Positions 1 to 6,880 of a DNA stretch of 20,638 bases are shown here, piece by piece. Position 1 is the first letter of the stretch, and every line of letters starts with the position of its first letter. The position numbers were made by a program, and so were the translations under genes. The notes below the pieces were generated by a model. It had not been told where the DNA came from. It worked only from the letters and a program-made list of their open reading frames with translations, and searched no databases. The stretch is from Caulobacteraceae bacterium UBA5005 (GTDB lineage Bacteria; Pseudomonadota; Alphaproteobacteria; Caulobacterales; Caulobacteraceae): assembly GCA_002398405.1 (NCBI GenBank), contig DGYN01000028.1:1-20638 (forward strand), written 5' to 3'.

Positions 1-2
1 TC

Positions 3-1409
3 ATCGTCTACCAGGAACAGGTGATGCAGATCGCCCAGATCCTGGCGGGCTACAGCCTGGGCGAAGCCGACTTGCTGCGCCGGGCCATGGGTAAAAAGAA
101 GAAGGAGGAGATGGACGCCCAGAAGGCGCGGTTCGTTTCCGGCGCCGCCGAGAAGGGGGTTCCCGCCGCCCAGGCTGACGCCATCTTCGAGCTGGTCGCC
201 AAGTTCGCCGGCTACGGCTTCAACAAGAGCCACGCCGCCGCCTACGCCATGATCAGCTACCAGACCGGCTGGCTGAAGGCGAACGCGCCGGTGGAGTTCC
301 TCGCGGCCTCCATGAGCCTCGATATCTCCAATACCGACAAGCTCGCGGTCTTCTATCAGGACGCCCGCCGCTCGGGCGTGCCGGTCCTGCCTCCTGACAT
401 CAACCGCTCGGGCGCAGACTTCGAGGTCGAGGACGGCGCGGTGCTCTATGCGCTCGGCGCCATCCGCAACGTGGGGGTGGAAGCCATGAAGCATCTGGTG
501 GAGGTGCGTGACGCCGGTGGGCCCTTCACCGACATTTTCGATTTCGTCGAGCGGATCGATCCGCGCGCGGTCAACAAGCGGTCGATCGAGAACCTGGCCC
601 GCGCCGGCGCCTTCGACCGCATCCATCCCAACCGCCACCAGATCGTCGCCGCCGCCGACACCCTGATCGCCTACGCCCAGTCCATGGCCGCCGAGCGGGA
701 CAGCGCCCAGGTCAGCCTGTTCGGCGGCGACCAGGCCGACGCGGCCCGCCCGCGCATGCCCAAGGCCGACCCTTGGATGTCGGTGGAACTGCTGGACGAG
801 GAACTTGCGGCCGTTGGCTTTTACCTCACCGGCCACCCCCTCGAGGACGTGGTCAAGGCGCTGGAGCGCAAGCGCGTCCAGCTCTATGCCAACGCTCTCA
901 TCCAGGCGCGCGAGGGCGTCGACGCCATGAAGATGGCCGGGGTTGTCCGCCGCCGGCAGGAGCGGGCAGGGCGGTCTGGCGAAAAGTTCGCCTTCGTTTC
1001 CCTCTCCGATCCGACCGGCGAATACGAGGTCCTCTTCCCGCCCGAAGTCCTGCGCCGCACGCGTGATCTCCTCGAACCCGGCAAGGCCATCGTCATCACC
1101 GTCCGCGCCAAGTCGGGCGATGGCGAGGTCCGCTTCTTCGGCGACGATGCTGTTCCCTTGGAGCGCGCCATCGAAGGCGCCATCGCCGCCGTCCGCATCC
1201 ACGTCCAGACCCGCTCGGCGGAGATCGACTCCCTGAAGAGACGCCTGACCACCGCGGCCTCCGAAAAGGGCGGCGAGATCACCCTGCTCTTCGGCCTCGA
1301 CGCCGACCGCGAAGTCGAGATGAAACTGCCAGGCCGCTACGCCCTGGACGCGTCCTTACGCGGCGCGCTCAAGACCGCGCCTGGCGTCACCTATCTGGAG
1401 GACGTCTGA
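3..1409 (+). CDS. dnaE: DNA polymerase III subunit alpha, C-terminal part (5' end outside window)
   Basis: This is the polymerising subunit of the replicative DNA polymerase III. The reading frame is open from the first bases of the window, so the gene starts upstream; the first full codon is at 3 and 468 residues are visible, roughly the last 40% of a typical 1,150-residue DnaE. The sequence begins with the fingers-region motif IVYQEQVMQIAQ, followed by GYSLGEADLLRRAMGKK and GYGFNKSHAAAYAMISYQT, all hallmarks of the family. A helix-hairpin-helix region follows (about residue 150, ALGAIRNVG, to GAFD), then VELLDEELAAVGFYLTGHPL and an OB fold (about residues 311-390). The catalytic aspartates and PHP domain lie in the missing part. 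The visible frame is intact. The stop TGA shares one base with the start of the next gene. Confidence 0.97.
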   Translation: MVYQEQVMQIAQILAGYSLGEADLLRRAMGKKKKEEMDAQKARFVSGAAEKGVPAAQADAIFELVAKFAGYGFNKSHAAAYAMISYQTGWLKANAPVEFLAASMSLDISNTDKLAVFYQDARRSGVPVLPPDINRSGADFEVEDGAVLYALGAIRNVGVEAMKHLVEVRDAGGPFTDIFDFVERIDPRAVNKRSIENLARAGAFDRIHPNRHQIVAAADTLIAYAQSMAAERDSAQVSLFGGDQADAARPRMPKADPWMSVELLDEELAAVGFYLTGHPLEDVVKALERKRVQLYANALIQAREGVDAMKMAGVVRRRQERAGRSGEKFAFVSLSDPTGEYEVLFPPEVLRRTRDLLEPGKAIVITVRAKSGDGEVRFFGDDAVPLERAIEGAIAAVRIHVQTRSAEIDSLKRRLTTAASEKGGEITLLFGLDADREVEMKLPGRYALDASLRGALKTAPGVTYLEDV

Positions 1410-1753
1410 TGGCTGCCGGCGGATGTCACTGCGGCGCGGTCCGCTATGAAACCCAGGCCGATCTCTCCTCGGTGATCGCCTGCAATTGCTCGCACTGTGC
1501 GAAGAAGGGGTTCCTGCTGACCTTCACGCCGCGCGAGACCTTCACCCTGCTTTCCGGCGAAGACAACCTCGGCGACTACCGCTTCAACACCGGCAAGATC
1601 GCCCACCTGTTCTGCAGGACCTGCGGCGTCCAGTCCTTCGGCTACGGCGAAATGCCGGACGGAACCAAGATCGCGGCCATCAACGTCCGCTGCCTTGACG
1701 GCGTCGATCCGGACGCCCTGGAGATCAAGGCCGTGAACGGCAAGGACTTTTAG
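1409..1753 (+). CDS. GFA family (CENP-V/GFA domain) zinc-binding protein
   Basis: A 114-residue protein made of a single GFA domain. The family is named after glutathione-dependent formaldehyde-activating enzyme, but most members have no proven function, so no reaction is assigned. The zinc-binding cysteines are in place: CHCGAVRYE (C6, C8), CNCSHC (C25, C27, C30) and FCRTCG (C69, C72). No signal peptide or membrane segment is seen, so it should be cytoplasmic. The ATG overlaps the dnaE stop by one base (TGATG) and a good Shine-Dalgarno sequence, GGAGG at 1397-1401, lies inside dnaE, so the two are probably co-transcribed and translationally coupled. Base composition matches the neighbours. 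Family assignment is firm, and the role is unknown. Confidence 0.9.
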   Translation: MAAGGCHCGAVRYETQADLSSVIACNCSHCAKKGFLLTFTPRETFTLLSGEDNLGDYRFNTGKIAHLFCRTCGVQSFGYGEMPDGTKIAAINVRCLDGVDPDALEIKAVNGKDF

Positions 1754-1765
1754 CGTACGCCAGCG

Positions 1766-1794
1766 CTTGCCTTATCCGCCGTTTCCCCCTACAT
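1766..1794 (+). promoter_or_regulatory. Candidate housekeeping promoter for rpsB-tsf
   Basis: CTTGCC at 1766-1771 and CTACAT at 1789-1794 are separated by exactly 17 bases. This matches the alphaproteobacterial consensus CTTGAC-N17-CTATAT at five of six positions in each box. It lies just after the GFA gene and would start transcription near 1800, giving an rpsB leader of about 120 nt. It is inferred from sequence only. Confidence 0.5.
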
Positions 1795-1828
1795 GCCGCC
1801 CCCATCACGCACGCGGGCGCTCGGCCGC

Positions 1829-1847
1829 AGCGGGGAGACATCCCGCT
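1829..1847 (+). promoter_or_regulatory. Hairpin 1 of the rpsB leader
   Basis: AGCGGG (1829-1834) pairs perfectly with CCCGCT (1842-1847), with a possible extra G-U pair and a small loop. It sits in the presumed rpsB 5' untranslated region. Ribosomal protein leaders often fold into structures that bind the encoded protein, but this element does not match any leader class I recognise. Confidence 0.45.
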
Positions 1848-1861
1848 ACGTCCGTTCCGGT

Positions 1862-1882
1862 CCCTCCAGCAGGAGGGGTTTT
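1862..1882 (+). promoter_or_regulatory. Hairpin 2 of the rpsB leader, terminator-like (possible attenuator)
   Basis: CCCTCC (1862-1867), a four-base loop AGCA, and GGAGGG (1872-1877) form a perfect six-pair stem, followed by G and TTTT (1879-1882). This looks like a short intrinsic terminator, but it lies between the likely promoter and the rpsB start, where it could act as an attenuator. The T-run is only four long, so efficient termination is not assured. It could also belong to the end of the upstream unit if the true rpsB promoter lies downstream. Confidence 0.4.
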
Positions 1883-1922
1883 GCCCGCGGAGGCTCAACC
1901 GGAAGAATAAGGATACCGAAGC

Positions 1923-2879
1923 ATGGCGCTTCCTGAATTTTCTATGCGTTCGCTGCTCGAAGCCGGCGCTCACTTTGGCCACCAGACACACCGCTGGAAC
2001 CCGAAGATGGGCAAGTTCATCTTCGGCTCGCGCTCCAACATCCACATCATCGACCTGTCGCAGTCGATCCCGCTGCTGCACCAAGCCCTGTTGAAAGTCC
2101 GCGAAGTTGCGGCCAGCGGCGGCCGCGTCCTCTTCGTCGGCACCAAGCGCCAGGCCTCGGAGCCGATCGCCACCGCGGCCAAGCGCTCGGCCCAATACTA
2201 CGTCAATCACCGCTGGTTGGGCGGCACGCTCACCAACTGGCGCACCATCTCCGGTTCCATCGCTCGCCTGCGCGAGCTGGAGACCCTGACCGCCGAGCAC
2301 GGCCGCTCCAAGAAGGAGCTGCTGCAGCTGACCCGCGAACGGGAGAAGCTGGAACTGTCCTTGGGCGGCATCAAGGACATGGGCGGCATTCCCGACCTGA
2401 TGTTCGTGATCGACACCAACAAGGAAGCGATCGCCATTCAGGAAGCGCGCAAGCTCAACATCCCAGTCATCGCCATCCTCGACACCAACTGCGATCCCGA
2501 CGGCATCGCCTATCCGATCCCGGGCAACGATGACGCCGCGCGCGCCATCCAGCTTTACGTCGACCTCATCGCCGACAGCGTCCTCGACGGCCTCGCCGCC
2601 GGCCAGGCCGCCGCGGGCGTTGATCTGGGCGCCGCCGCCAATCCGGTCGAACCGGCCCTGAAGGCCGCGCCCAAGGCGCAGCCCGCTCCGGAACCCGAGA
2701 TCGCCCCGGAAGCCGCCGCTGAGGTCGCCGCCGAAATGGAGGCCGCCGCTGAGCCTGTCGCGGAAGCGGCGCCGGAACCTGATACCACCGCGGCCGAGGC
2801 TGCTCCTGAGGAGGCTCCGGCCGCCGAAACCCCTGCTGCTGAAGAAGCCGCCGGGGCCGACGAACCGGCCGCCGGCTAA
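1923..2879 (+). CDS. rpsB: 30S ribosomal protein S2 with long Ala/Glu/Pro-rich tail
   Basis: S2 binds late to the small ribosomal subunit and helps recruit S1. The 318-residue product carries the family motifs: GAHFGHQTHRWNPKM near the N-terminus, HRWLGGTLTNW, GGIPDLMFVIDTNKEAIAI and PVIAILDTNCDPDGIAYPIPGN. The S2 core ends at about residue 231. The remaining 85-90 residues are low-complexity, rich in alanine, glutamate and proline, strongly acidic and with only two lysines, so the protein is well above the usual 240-260 residues. The ATG at 1923 is preceded by AAGGA at 1909-1913. tsf follows after 31 bases, the standard rpsB-tsf pair. A likely promoter and structured leader lie upstream. Confidence 0.98.
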   Translation: MALPEFSMRSLLEAGAHFGHQTHRWNPKMGKFIFGSRSNIHIIDLSQSIPLLHQALLKVREVAASGGRVLFVGTKRQASEPIATAAKRSAQYYVNHRWLGGTLTNWRTISGSIARLRELETLTAEHGRSKKELLQLTREREKLELSLGGIKDMGGIPDLMFVIDTNKEAIAIQEARKLNIPVIAILDTNCDPDGIAYPIPGNDDAARAIQLYVDLIADSVLDGLAAGQAAAGVDLGAAANPVEPALKAAPKAQPAPEPEIAPEAAAEVAAEMEAAAEPVAEAAPEPDTTAAEAAPEEAPAAETPAAEEAAGADEPAAG

Positions 2880-2910
2880 ACCTCAAACTCGAACTATCGG
2901 AGACTAAGTT

Positions 2911-3864
2911 ATGGCTGAGATCACCCTCGAGCTGATCAAAAAGCTGCGTGAAGACACCGGCGTCGGCATGATGGACGTCAAGCGCGCCCTGACCGAAAAC
3001 AACGGCGACTACGACGCCGCCGTGGACTGGCTGCGCGCCAAGGGCCTTAGCAAGGCCGCCAAAAAGGCCGACCGTATCGCCGCCGAAGGCCTCGTGGCCG
3101 TCGCGGTGCGGGATGAAGGCGCGGGCCAGATCGGCGCCGCCGTGGAGTTCAACGCCGAGACCGACTTCGTCTCGCGCAACGAACTCTTCCAGAATGCCGC
3201 ACGCAAGATCGCGCAGGTTGGTCTCGACAATGACGGCGTTGAGGCCATTCGCGTTGGCAAGACCGCCGACGGCGAGACGGTCAACGACTTCGTCACCAAC
3301 CTGATCGCTACGGTCGGTGAGAACATGATGGTTCGCCGCTCGGCCCGCTTTGTGGTCAGCAGCGGCGTGGTGGCCAGCTACATCCACAACGCAGTAGCCC
3401 CGAACCTCGGCCGTATCGGCGTTCTGGTGGCCCTGGAAAGCACGGCCGACAAGGCCGCGCTGATCGAGGTTGGCCGCAAGATCGGCATGCACATCGCCGC
3501 CACCCGTCCAATCGCGCTGTCGGTCGACGAAATCGATCCTGCGGTCGTGGCCAAGGAGCGCGAGGTCTACACCCAGCAGGCCATCGAGAGCGGCAAGCCG
3601 CCGCAAGTGGCCGAGAAGATGGTCGAAGGCCGTCTGCGCAAATTCTACGAGGAAGTGGTGCTGCCCAAGCAGAACTTCGTCATGAACCCCGACCAGACGA
3701 TCGAGCAGTTCATTGAGGAACAGGCCAAGGCGCTCGGCGCGCCGATCAAGCTCGCCGGCTTCGTCAATCTCGCCCTGGGCGAAGGCGTCGAGAAGAAGCA
3801 GGAAGACTTCGCCGCCGAAGTGGCGTCGATGACCAAGAAGCCGGAAGACGAAACGACGTCCTGA
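2911..3864 (+). CDS. tsf: Elongation factor Ts
   Basis: EF-Ts is the nucleotide exchange factor that releases GDP from EF-Tu in the cytoplasm. The 317-residue protein has the N-terminal UBA-like domain (LIKKLREDTGVGMMDVKRAL and a diglycine-free NNGDYDAAVDWLR helix) and the EF-Tu contact motif TDFVSRNE starting at T84, including the Asp-Phe pair that wedges into EF-Tu. The rest covers the two-part core and ends in an Lys/Glu-rich tail. It is somewhat longer than the 283 residues of E. coli EF-Ts, as in other alphaproteobacteria. GGAG at 2899-2902 is a well-placed ribosome binding site. The gene lies 31 bases after rpsB and is followed by a strong hairpin, so it ends the rpsB-tsf unit. Confidence 0.98.
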   Translation: MAEITLELIKKLREDTGVGMMDVKRALTENNGDYDAAVDWLRAKGLSKAAKKADRIAAEGLVAVAVRDEGAGQIGAAVEFNAETDFVSRNELFQNAARKIAQVGLDNDGVEAIRVGKTADGETVNDFVTNLIATVGENMMVRRSARFVVSSGVVASYIHNAVAPNLGRIGVLVALESTADKAALIEVGRKIGMHIAATRPIALSVDEIDPAVVAKEREVYTQQAIESGKPPQVAEKMVEGRLRKFYEEVVLPKQNFVMNPDQTIEQFIEEQAKALGAPIKLAGFVNLALGEGVEKKQEDFAAEVASMTKKPEDETTS

Positions 3865-3882
3865 CGATCCGGAAAATGCATT

Positions 3883-3919
3883 AAGGGCCGTCCGCGCATT
3901 CGACGCGCGGGCGGCCCTT
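3883..3919 (+). terminator. Strong hairpin terminator after tsf
   Basis: A 15-pair stem (3883-3897 with 3905-3919, one G-T pair) closes a seven-base loop and is very GC-rich at its centre. The A's at its base and the T's after it (CTTGTCT) give only a weak U-tract. It starts 18 bases after the tsf stop, as expected for an intrinsic terminator of the rpsB-tsf unit. Confidence 0.75.
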
Positions 3920-3946
3920 GTCTATGGTGCGAGCGCCGACTCGTAA
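3917..3946 (+). promoter_or_regulatory. Possible pyrH promoter containing a GANTC site
   Basis: CTTGTC at 3917-3922, on the descending arm of the terminator, matches the alphaproteobacterial -35 box at five of six positions. The sequence 17-18 bases downstream (CTCGTA / TCGTAA, 3940-3946) is a poor -10 box. GACTC at 3938-3942 is a GANTC motif, the target of the CcrM methylase in alphaproteobacteria. A promoter is expected here because a terminator precedes, but the sequence support is weak. Confidence 0.25.
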
Positions 3947-3961
3947 GCCACGGACCCGAAC

Positions 3962-4681
3962 ATGACCCGCGCGCCAAAATACCGCCGCGTTCTTCTGAAG
4001 ATTTCAGGGGAAGTGCTTATGGGGTCACAACAATTCGGCATAGATATTGAGACCGTGGCGGCCGTCGCTGAAGAGGTCGCGGCGATCCAGCGGGCCGGCG
4101 TCCAGCTTTGCCTGGTGATCGGCGGCGGCAACATCTTCCGAGGCCTCTCTGGCGCCGCTCAGGGCATGGACCGCGCCGGCGCTGATTACATGGGCATGCT
4201 GGCCACGGTGATGAACGCCCTGGCCATGCAAAACGCCTTGGAGAAGATCGGTGTCGATACCCGCGTCCAGTCGGCCATCAAGATGGACGCGGTGTGCGAG
4301 CCCTACATCCGCCGCCGCGCCGAACGGCACCTGGAGAAGGGCAGGGTGGTGATCTTCGCCGCCGGCACAGGCCTGCCTTACTTCACCACCGACACTACCG
4401 CGGCCCTGCGCGCCGCCGAGATGAATTGTGACGCCCTAATCAAGGGCACCAGTGTCGACGGCATCTACACCGCCGACCCCAAGAAGGACCCCGACGCCAA
4501 GCGTTATGAGCGGATCAGCTATCAGGAGGTTCTGGCCCAGAACCTTAGGGTGATGGATGCGTCCGCAGTTAGCCTGATGCGCGACAACGGTATTCCCATC
4601 GTGGTGTTTTCGATCCGTGAGCGGGGCGCCGTGCTCGACGTCCTTGCTGGCGAAGGCGTCTATACAGTCGTCGCCGACTAG
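3962..4681 (+). CDS. pyrH: UMP kinase (uridylate kinase)
   Basis: This cytoplasmic enzyme phosphorylates UMP to UDP with ATP, feeding RNA, DNA and UDP-sugar synthesis, including the UDP-GlcNAc used by the lpx genes downstream. The 239-residue length is normal for the amino-acid-kinase-fold family. Visible motifs are KISGEVLMG at the N-terminus, the glycine-rich GGGNIFRG (residues 54-61) and TTDTTAALRAAE with D144, which belongs to the UMP/ATP site. The ATG at 3962 lacks a clear Shine-Dalgarno sequence. frr follows after 13 bases, the widespread pyrH-frr pair. The preceding terminator suggests transcription separate from tsf. Confidence 0.98.
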   Translation: MTRAPKYRRVLLKISGEVLMGSQQFGIDIETVAAVAEEVAAIQRAGVQLCLVIGGGNIFRGLSGAAQGMDRAGADYMGMLATVMNALAMQNALEKIGVDTRVQSAIKMDAVCEPYIRRRAERHLEKGRVVIFAAGTGLPYFTTDTTAALRAAEMNCDALIKGTSVDGIYTADPKKDPDAKRYERISYQEVLAQNLRVMDASAVSLMRDNGIPIVVFSIRERGAVLDVLAGEGVYTVVAD

Positions 4682-4694
4682 AGAGAGGAGCATC

Positions 4695-5261
4695 ATGGCC
4701 CAGGCAGAGAAACCCGAGCTTTCCCGTTACCGCGACCGCATGGACAAGGCGGTCCAGGCGCTGAAGGATGAATTCGCCAGCCTGCGGACCGGCCGCGCTT
4801 CGGCAGCCCTGCTCGATCAGGTGACCGTGGAGGCCTACGGCTCCCAGATGCCCTTGAACCAATGCGGTTCCATCAGCGTGCCAGAGCCCCGTTCCATCTC
4901 CGTCAGCGTCTGGGACAAAGGCCTGATTGTCTCGGTGGAAAAGGCCATTCGTAACGCGGGGCTTGGCCTAAATCCCGTCGTCGAGGGACAGAACCTGCGG
5001 ATCCCGATTCCGCCCCTCACCGAAGAGCGCCGCAAGGATCTGGTCAAGGTGGCCGGCAAGTACGCCGAGCAGCAGAAGGTCGCCATCCGCAACGTCCGGC
5101 GCGACGCCAACGACGACATCAAGAAGGCCAAGAACGACGGCGTCGTCACCGAGGACGACCAAAAGCGGATGGAAAAGGAAGTTCAGGACATGACCGATGC
5201 GGCGATCAAACGCGCCGACGAAGCCTTGAAAGTCAAAGAACAAGAGATCATGCAGGTCTAG
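4695..5261 (+). CDS. frr: Ribosome recycling factor
   Basis: RRF works with EF-G to split post-termination ribosomes. The product is 188 residues, near the 185 of E. coli. The central part shows the hinge-region pattern of the family (RNAGLGLNPVVEGQNLRIPIPPLTEERRKDL) in shorter pieces such as RIPIPPLTEERRKDL, and the C-terminal half is a charged helical bundle with NVRRDANDDIKK. The start is set at ATG 4695 because AGAGGAG at 4684-4690 is a strong ribosome binding site and RRF proteins begin here. The frame stays open upstream to 4617, inside pyrH, but that extension of 26 residues is not part of the family. uppS follows after 31 bases. Confidence 0.97.
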   Translation: MAQAEKPELSRYRDRMDKAVQALKDEFASLRTGRASAALLDQVTVEAYGSQMPLNQCGSISVPEPRSISVSVWDKGLIVSVEKAIRNAGLGLNPVVEGQNLRIPIPPLTEERRKDLVKVAGKYAEQQKVAIRNVRRDANDDIKKAKNDGVVTEDDQKRMEKEVQDMTDAAIKRADEALKVKEQEIMQV

Positions 5262-5292
5262 GGACAGCCTCAAAGGAACCCTTGCGAAATCA

Positions 5293-6030
5293 ATGGCGAC
5301 AGCCTCCGAACATCCGCCGCTCCACGTGGCGATCATCATGGACGGCAACGGCCGCTGGGCGCGGTCGCGGGGCTTGCCGCGTACGGCCGGGCACAAGTTC
5401 GGCGTCGACGCCTTAAAACGCACGGTCAAGGGCGCGGCTCAGGCCGGGGTTGGGACCCTGACGGTTTTCGGCTTCTCGACAGAGAACTGGCGCCGTCCGG
5501 GGGCCGAGGTCTCTGAATTGATGCGGCTGATGAAATCCTATGTGGACGCCGACCTGGAGCGCCTGATTCGCGAGGGAGTGAGGATCAAGATTATCGGCCG
5601 CCGGGCCGGCCTTTCCCCCGATATCCTGGGGGTCATCGAACAGGCGGAAGGCCGGACCGCGCACAACGACCGCTTTCTGTTGCAGGTGGCCTTCAACTAC
5701 GGCGGCCAGGCCGATATCGCCGACGCCGCTCGAACCTTGGCCCATCAGGCCAAGGACGGGACGCTGGACCCCGCCGCCATAACCGAGGAAGTGTTCAAGG
5801 GCGCCCTGTCGACAGGCGGCGTCTCTCCCGACCTCATCGTCCGCACCAGCGGCGAGCGGCGGATTTCCAACTTTCTGCTCTGGGAAGCGGCCTATGCCGA
5901 ACTCGTTTTCCAGGATGTGCTCTGGCCCGATTATGGTCCCGATCACCTGAAGGCCGCGGTCGCCGAGTTCAGAAGCCGCGAGCGCCGTTACGGCGCCCTT
6001 GGGCCGGATAGTGCGCGTGCCGCCAGCTAA
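5293..6030 (+). CDS. uppS: Isoprenyl transferase (undecaprenyl diphosphate synthase)
   Basis: This cis-prenyltransferase condenses isopentenyl diphosphate onto farnesyl diphosphate to make the C55 lipid carrier for peptidoglycan and O-antigen. The 245-residue protein has the catalytic aspartate D17 in HVAIIMDGNGRWA, the TVFGFSTENWRRP loop (57-69), and the diphosphate-binding and metal set R184 (RTSGERRISNF), R190 and E203 (YAELVF). Their spacing equals that of E. coli R194, R200 and E213. The ATG at 5293 has AAAGGA at 5272-5277, rather far upstream. The end overlaps the likely start of cdsA. Its substrate precursors come from the pathway started by dxr, two genes downstream. Confidence 0.97.
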   Translation: MATASEHPPLHVAIIMDGNGRWARSRGLPRTAGHKFGVDALKRTVKGAAQAGVGTLTVFGFSTENWRRPGAEVSELMRLMKSYVDADLERLIREGVRIKIIGRRAGLSPDILGVIEQAEGRTAHNDRFLLQVAFNYGGQADIADAARTLAHQAKDGTLDPAAITEEVFKGALSTGGVSPDLIVRTSGERRISNFLLWEAAYAELVFQDVLWPDYGPDHLKAAVAEFRSRERRYGALGPDSARAAS

Positions 6031-6880
6031 GGCCTTTTCGGCCAATCTCGCCGCCCGGGTGATGAGCGGCGTTGTCCTGGTGCCTCTGGCGCTGGTCGCT
6101 ATTTGGTTCGGCGGCGGCCCGTTCCTGCTCATTCTTGCCATCGCCGTCGGTCTTCTGGCCATTGAGTGGGCCAAGATGAGCGCCCCCAACGCCCCGGCCG
6201 AAGTGGCTGTCGCGATCACGGTGGCGGCGCTTGCGGGGGTTTTTGCGGCTTATACTGGCTGGTACTACAGCGCCTGGCTGGTCATGCTCGGCGGCGCGAT
6301 TGTAGCGGCCTACGCCTCGCGCCATCGCACCGAGCGCGCCTTCGATGCGGGATATGGCGTCATCTATATTGCTCCCGCGGTCATCGTCATGGTCTGGCTG
6401 CGCGATACCGGGTCAGCCCAAGAGGGCATTCCATGGCCTCCGAGCTGGCCGCCTGAACCCGGCGTTTCCTGGACCATCCTTTTGTTCGCCGTCACCTGGG
6501 CGGCGGACATCGGCGCCTATGCGGTCGGCAATATGCTCAAGGGGCCCAAACTTTGGCCGCGGATCTCACCGAACAAGACCTGGTCGGGATTTATCGGCGG
6601 GCTGGTGGTCGCTGGGCTGGCCGCTCTGGGGGTGAGTCAGGCCATGCCTGGCATCGACCTGCACCTTGGGACCGCCTTCGCGATTGGCCTGTTCGGCGGT
6701 CTCGCCACCATGGCGGGCGATCTTTGGGAATCGATCCTCAAGCGCCGTTTCGGGGTCAAGGATAGCGGCGACCTGATCCCGGGACATGGCGGCCTCCTGG
6801 ATCGCGTGGACGGCCTGATGTTCGCCGCGATCGCCATCGGCCTTTGCCGCCTTCTCGATCTCAAGGGATGGATCCCATGA
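6011..6880 (+). CDS. cdsA: Phosphatidate cytidylyltransferase (CDP-diglyceride synthase)
   Basis: This inner-membrane enzyme converts phosphatidic acid and CTP to CDP-diacylglycerol, the branch point for all phospholipids. The protein of about 289 residues is made of hydrophobic membrane segments and ends with the CDS family signature (about residues 241-268): SILKRRFGVKDSGD, then the metal-binding IPGHGGLLDRVDG. The start is uncertain. No in-frame ATG precedes the conserved RVMSGVVLVPLAL segment, so TTG 5999, GTG 6011 or GTG 6017 are candidates, all inside the end of uppS and none with a clear ribosome binding site. GTG 6011 is chosen tentatively. The stop overlaps the dxr start as ATGA. Family assignment is firm. 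Confidence 0.93.
   Translation: MRVPPAKAFSANLAARVMSGVVLVPLALVAIWFGGGPFLLILAIAVGLLAIEWAKMSAPNAPAEVAVAITVAALAGVFAAYTGWYYSAWLVMLGGAIVAAYASRHRTERAFDAGYGVIYIAPAVIVMVWLRDTGSAQEGIPWPPSWPPEPGVSWTILLFAVTWAADIGAYAVGNMLKGPKLWPRISPNKTWSGFIGGLVVAGLAALGVSQAMPGIDLHLGTAFAIGLFGGLATMAGDLWESILKRRFGVKDSGDLIPGHGGLLDRVDGLMFAAIAIGLCRLLDLKGWIP

Noticed and set aside
2640..2876. GCC/GAA-rich repetitive DNA in the rpsB 3' end, considered as a tandem repeat
   Set aside because: No fixed repeat unit is kept; the pattern follows from Ala/Glu/Pro codon use in a low-complexity tail.
2566..3606. Open frame on the - strand (346 codons) opposite rpsB and tsf
   Set aside because: Antisense to two certain genes, no motif, and its end consists of Arg/Pro repeats produced by the complement of the rpsB tail.
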